Assembly: GCA_936440205.1 (NCBI GenBank) | Contig: OW387138.1 | Coordinates: 32,135,541 to 32,199,540, forward strand | From: Lepidonotus clava | Taxonomy: Eukaryota; Annelida; Polychaeta; Phyllodocida; Polynoidae | DNA: 64,000 bases | Direction of reading: 5' to 3' | In this document: positions 62,701 to 64,000 of the stretch, piece by piece | Numbering within the stretch: the first letter of the stretch is position 1 | Layout: every line of letters starts with the position of its first letter | Program-made: the position numbers and the translations under genes | The notes under the pieces: generated by a model | The model's input: only the letters and a program-made list of their open reading frames with translations | Told to the model about the DNA's origin: nothing | The model's database searches: none

Positions 62701-63065
62701 TCCATATGGCCCTCCTGATCCTCCCCCGGATCCTCCTCGTGCCCCTCCTCCTGCCCCTCCTCCTCCTCCTCCTTCTCCTCCTCCTGCTTTTCTCCTGACT
62801 CCTCCTCGGCCAACTCTCCTTTTTCGCATCTTTTGCTTTCCCCCACCTCTGACCTGTTCCAGTCCTCCTCCTTCGTGCCTCCCTCCCCTCCCTTCTCCAA
62901 CCCTCCCTTTCCTTTTTCTTGTCCCTTCGGGGTGCTCGTCTTTGGCCCTAACCCTGAGCTCTGTGAAGTGCGACCTGCAGTGAAAAAAGTTCGATTATAT
63001 AATTTGACACGACCAACTAAAATTTCTATCTTAATGCTTTTGGCTATATGTAGGTAAAAGGACAT
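56493..63065 (-). CDS. Gene B: Ulp1/SENP-type C48 cysteine protease with C-terminal PHD finger (5 exons)
   Basis: Exons 63065-60696, 59981-59847, 59375-59227, 57487-57370 and 56762-56493 join in phase at GT/AG sites and give about 1,013 residues. Residues 78-162 are Glu-rich and probably coiled or disordered. Pro/Ser/Thr-rich linkers follow, then a basic nuclear-signal-like patch near 545-572 (KRKRPYTKSKNKKRKF). The C48 domain starts at TQWMNDA and continues HVHAYLRCL. Its His is in FLPLCIDDHWFLLVAH, its Asp in VFILDSM, its Gln and Cys in QQKDGHSCGVFVM: the full catalytic set. The last exon ends in a PHD finger (CSIPLC, CANCNRMYHTLC, FMCWHC). Family members cut SUMO or related modifiers from proteins. 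The N-terminus is unsure: an acceptor at 62975 (CACTGCAG/GT) suggests an upstream exon instead of the ATG at 63065. Host gene or transposon passenger are both possible. Confidence 0.87.
57370..57487 (-). CDS. Gene B exon 4 (catalytic Gln and Cys)
   Basis: 1 nt plus 39 codons, acceptor GCTTAACAG, donor ATG/GTAAGT. It encodes TSTQQKDGHSCGVFVMM with the oxyanion Gln and the nucleophile Cys. Confidence 0.88.
57904..58239. mobile_element. MITE with GAAGCCCCATTTGCGC ends and central palindrome
   Basis: Inverted ends GTGAAGCCCCATTTGCGC and GCGCGAATGGGGCTTGAC, about 335 bp apart. At 58111-58148 a near-perfect 38-bp palindrome is centred on CCAACATGTTGG. It lies in intron 3 of gene B and contains no gene. 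Confidence 0.75.
59227..59375 (-). CDS. Gene B exon 3 (catalytic His and Asp)
   Basis: 49 codons plus 2 nt, acceptor GATTGATAG, donor CAG/GTAAGT. It encodes FEWIFLPLCIDDHWFLLVAH and VFILDSM, the His and Asp strands of C48 peptidases. Confidence 0.88.
59847..59981 (-). CDS. Gene B exon 2 (protease N-terminal helix)
   Basis: 45 codons, phase 0 at both sides. Acceptor AAATTGCAG, donor AAG/GTGAGT. It encodes HVHAYLRCLERSTNTLTPRT and ends GDQWMYPK. With exon 1 it completes the WxND-x-H-x2-Y opening of Ulp1 domains. Confidence 0.85.
60430..60570. repeat. GTACRGTGAC box cluster in gene B intron 1
   Basis: GTACCGTGAC (about 60434), GTATGATGAC (about 60481), GTACTATGAC (about 60510) and two weaker versions, plus orientation. 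Confidence 0.6.
60696..63065 (-). CDS. Gene B exon 1 (acidic and basic N-terminal region)
   Basis: 790 codons without a stop, which is by itself strong evidence of selection. Composition is highly charged. Near the end, a helical stretch CTALLCHRLKDEITAI and RLMALVLVATYTF precedes the protease start WMNDA. Donor GCG/GTAGGT at 60696. The frame stays open 36 nt into the intron before a stop. Confidence 0.85.
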
Positions 63066-63164
63066 CTTGACTACATGTAGGTAAAGGACATCTCTTATCT
63101 TACGTTAACACTTCATAACAATTTTTAATTTTACCAGTACATTACTTCTCTTGTTAATATACCC

Positions 63165-63450
63165 CTGTTCTTGTACAGTGACAACGATACTTTCCAAACC
63201 AATATCAGTTGCGTCCTGTACTATGACAATAATCGGAATGTACGGTTACACAATTCTCCTCATCTCCTTGTACAGTGACAATAATAATTTCCCAACTAAT
63301 ATGCGTAGCGTCGTGATCCTTGACACTAATCATAATGTACGGTGACATAATTCTTTTAGGTAAATACGCTCGTCATTTTATCGTGTTTATACCGGTACAC
63401 TAATGAGAATTTACGGTCACGTGACTCTTTGAGGCAAGTACAGTGACTAA
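63165..63450 (+). repeat. Tandem block of about 96 bp with GTACRGTGAC boxes, upstream of gene B
   Basis: Two clear units (63173-63268 and 63269-63362) and two worn ones. Each has CTTGTACAGTGACAA near its start and AATGTACGGTKACA about 65 bp later, with a weaker CTGTACTATGACAAT between. The block lies 100-380 bp upstream of the gene B reading frame. Confidence 0.7.
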
Positions 63451-63764
63451 TCTCGTTTGTTATTATTTAAAAGAAACCATAAATATATGGCAATGCAGAA
63501 ATTGTCAATGTCGTTATTTAGAAATAAAATCCACCCTTAACCGAAAGGGTCGAACTCATTTAACTACACCAAAGCCTCCCTTATTTCTTTACAACACTTA
63601 TTTTCCGTTACGAACCTGTAAATATGACTGAATGTTATGCAACCACCTCCTGGCCTAATTCCGTCGCTCAAACTTATATCATCTTGACCTCTTATACAGG
63701 TAATTTGTTATATTTGGGTTTTTCAGATAAACTTAATCCTTCTCCTCCCGCAAAAGCATCTATT

Positions 63765-63979
63765 GAAGAAAGTTATGGGTCAAGATCCCAAAATTCGAAA
63801 CCGCCATTTCTTAAAGCCGTTTTTTTAATTCGACAGGCGTCATGGCAATTAAGGGACAAATCACACTGCTCGGTTCTTAAATTCGACATGCGACAGGGGT
63901 TTTAAATGGCTAGTGAAATGCGACATGACCATTTCTTAAATTTCGACACGCGACGTGGGACCCCGCCATCCATAGCCCC
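63765..63979 (-). mobile_element. CATGTCG-unit MITE, copy 5
   Basis: Reversed relative to copy 1. Read on the minus strand it begins GGATGGCGGGGTCCCACG, carries ATGTCGCATTTC and TGTCGCATGTCGAATTTAAG units and ends GGGATCTTGACCCATA. It lies at the window edge, upstream of gene B. Confidence 0.65.
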
Positions 63980-64000
63980 AAAGTTGGACTTTTTCGCTAA

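Noticed and set aside
56493-63065. The C48-like protease as a Polinton (adenain-type) protease
   Set aside because: The gene has five exons, a long charged N-terminus and a PHD finger, and no DNA polymerase B, integrase, ATPase or capsid gene is visible nearby.

Overview
Animal genomic DNA, most likely from a marine invertebrate. The evidence is intron-containing genes with GT/AG borders and AATAAA signals, eukaryotic tRNA genes with A and B boxes, and many MITEs, SINEs and LINE fragments. A lophotrochozoan such as a mollusc is my best guess, from the SINE with an (AACC)n tail and a 'GTTAAACACTAATAACC' end and from the overall repeat style. I cannot prove the taxon from this window.

Layout. 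1-36 kb has no protein gene I can support. It is filled with short TIR elements (hAT-like 'GGATCC' MITEs, a MITE built of CATGTCG units, a TA-flanked 1.47-kb element carrying two tRNA-like segments, and a 1.8-kb TIR element holding a large hairpin and an array of 14-bp palindromes), SINEs, minisatellites and a LINE 3' end. At 36.8 kb there is a CRE plus TATA promoter-like cluster. At 38.2-38.4 kb sit two good tRNA genes, Gly-GCC and Asp-GTC, tail to tail. At 41.3-43.7 kb is a single-coding-exon MGAT3-type GlcNAc transferase (GT17) with an unusually long charged stem. The repeat-coded end of its reading frame has been copied several times into the 3' flank.

47.6-63.5 kb is the most unusual part. 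It holds two spliced, convergent genes found by joining exons with matching phases. Gene A (+, 49.9-52.9 kb) encodes a 108-residue protein that is only a FAR1/ZSWIM3-type (WRKY-GCM1 class) zinc-finger DNA-binding domain. It has a CCAAT-CCAAT-TATA promoter and a perfect Kozak start. Gene B (-, 63.1-56.5 kb) encodes about 1,013 residues: an acidic low-complexity N-terminus, a basic nuclear-localisation-like patch, a complete Ulp1/SENP-type C48 cysteine protease domain with His, Asp, Gln and Cys in place, and a C-terminal PHD finger. Around and between them lie more than a dozen copies of a GTACRGTGAC-like box. I did not notice this box in the first 47 kb. A CR1/Jockey-like LINE (54.4-55.9 kb) sits between the two genes.

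How they may work together (inference): the pair resembles the DNA-binding and Ulp1 parts seen in Mutator-like transposons, or a recently tamed derivative. No transposase catalytic domain was found here. The repeated box could be the target of the gene A protein, but nothing in the sequence proves this.
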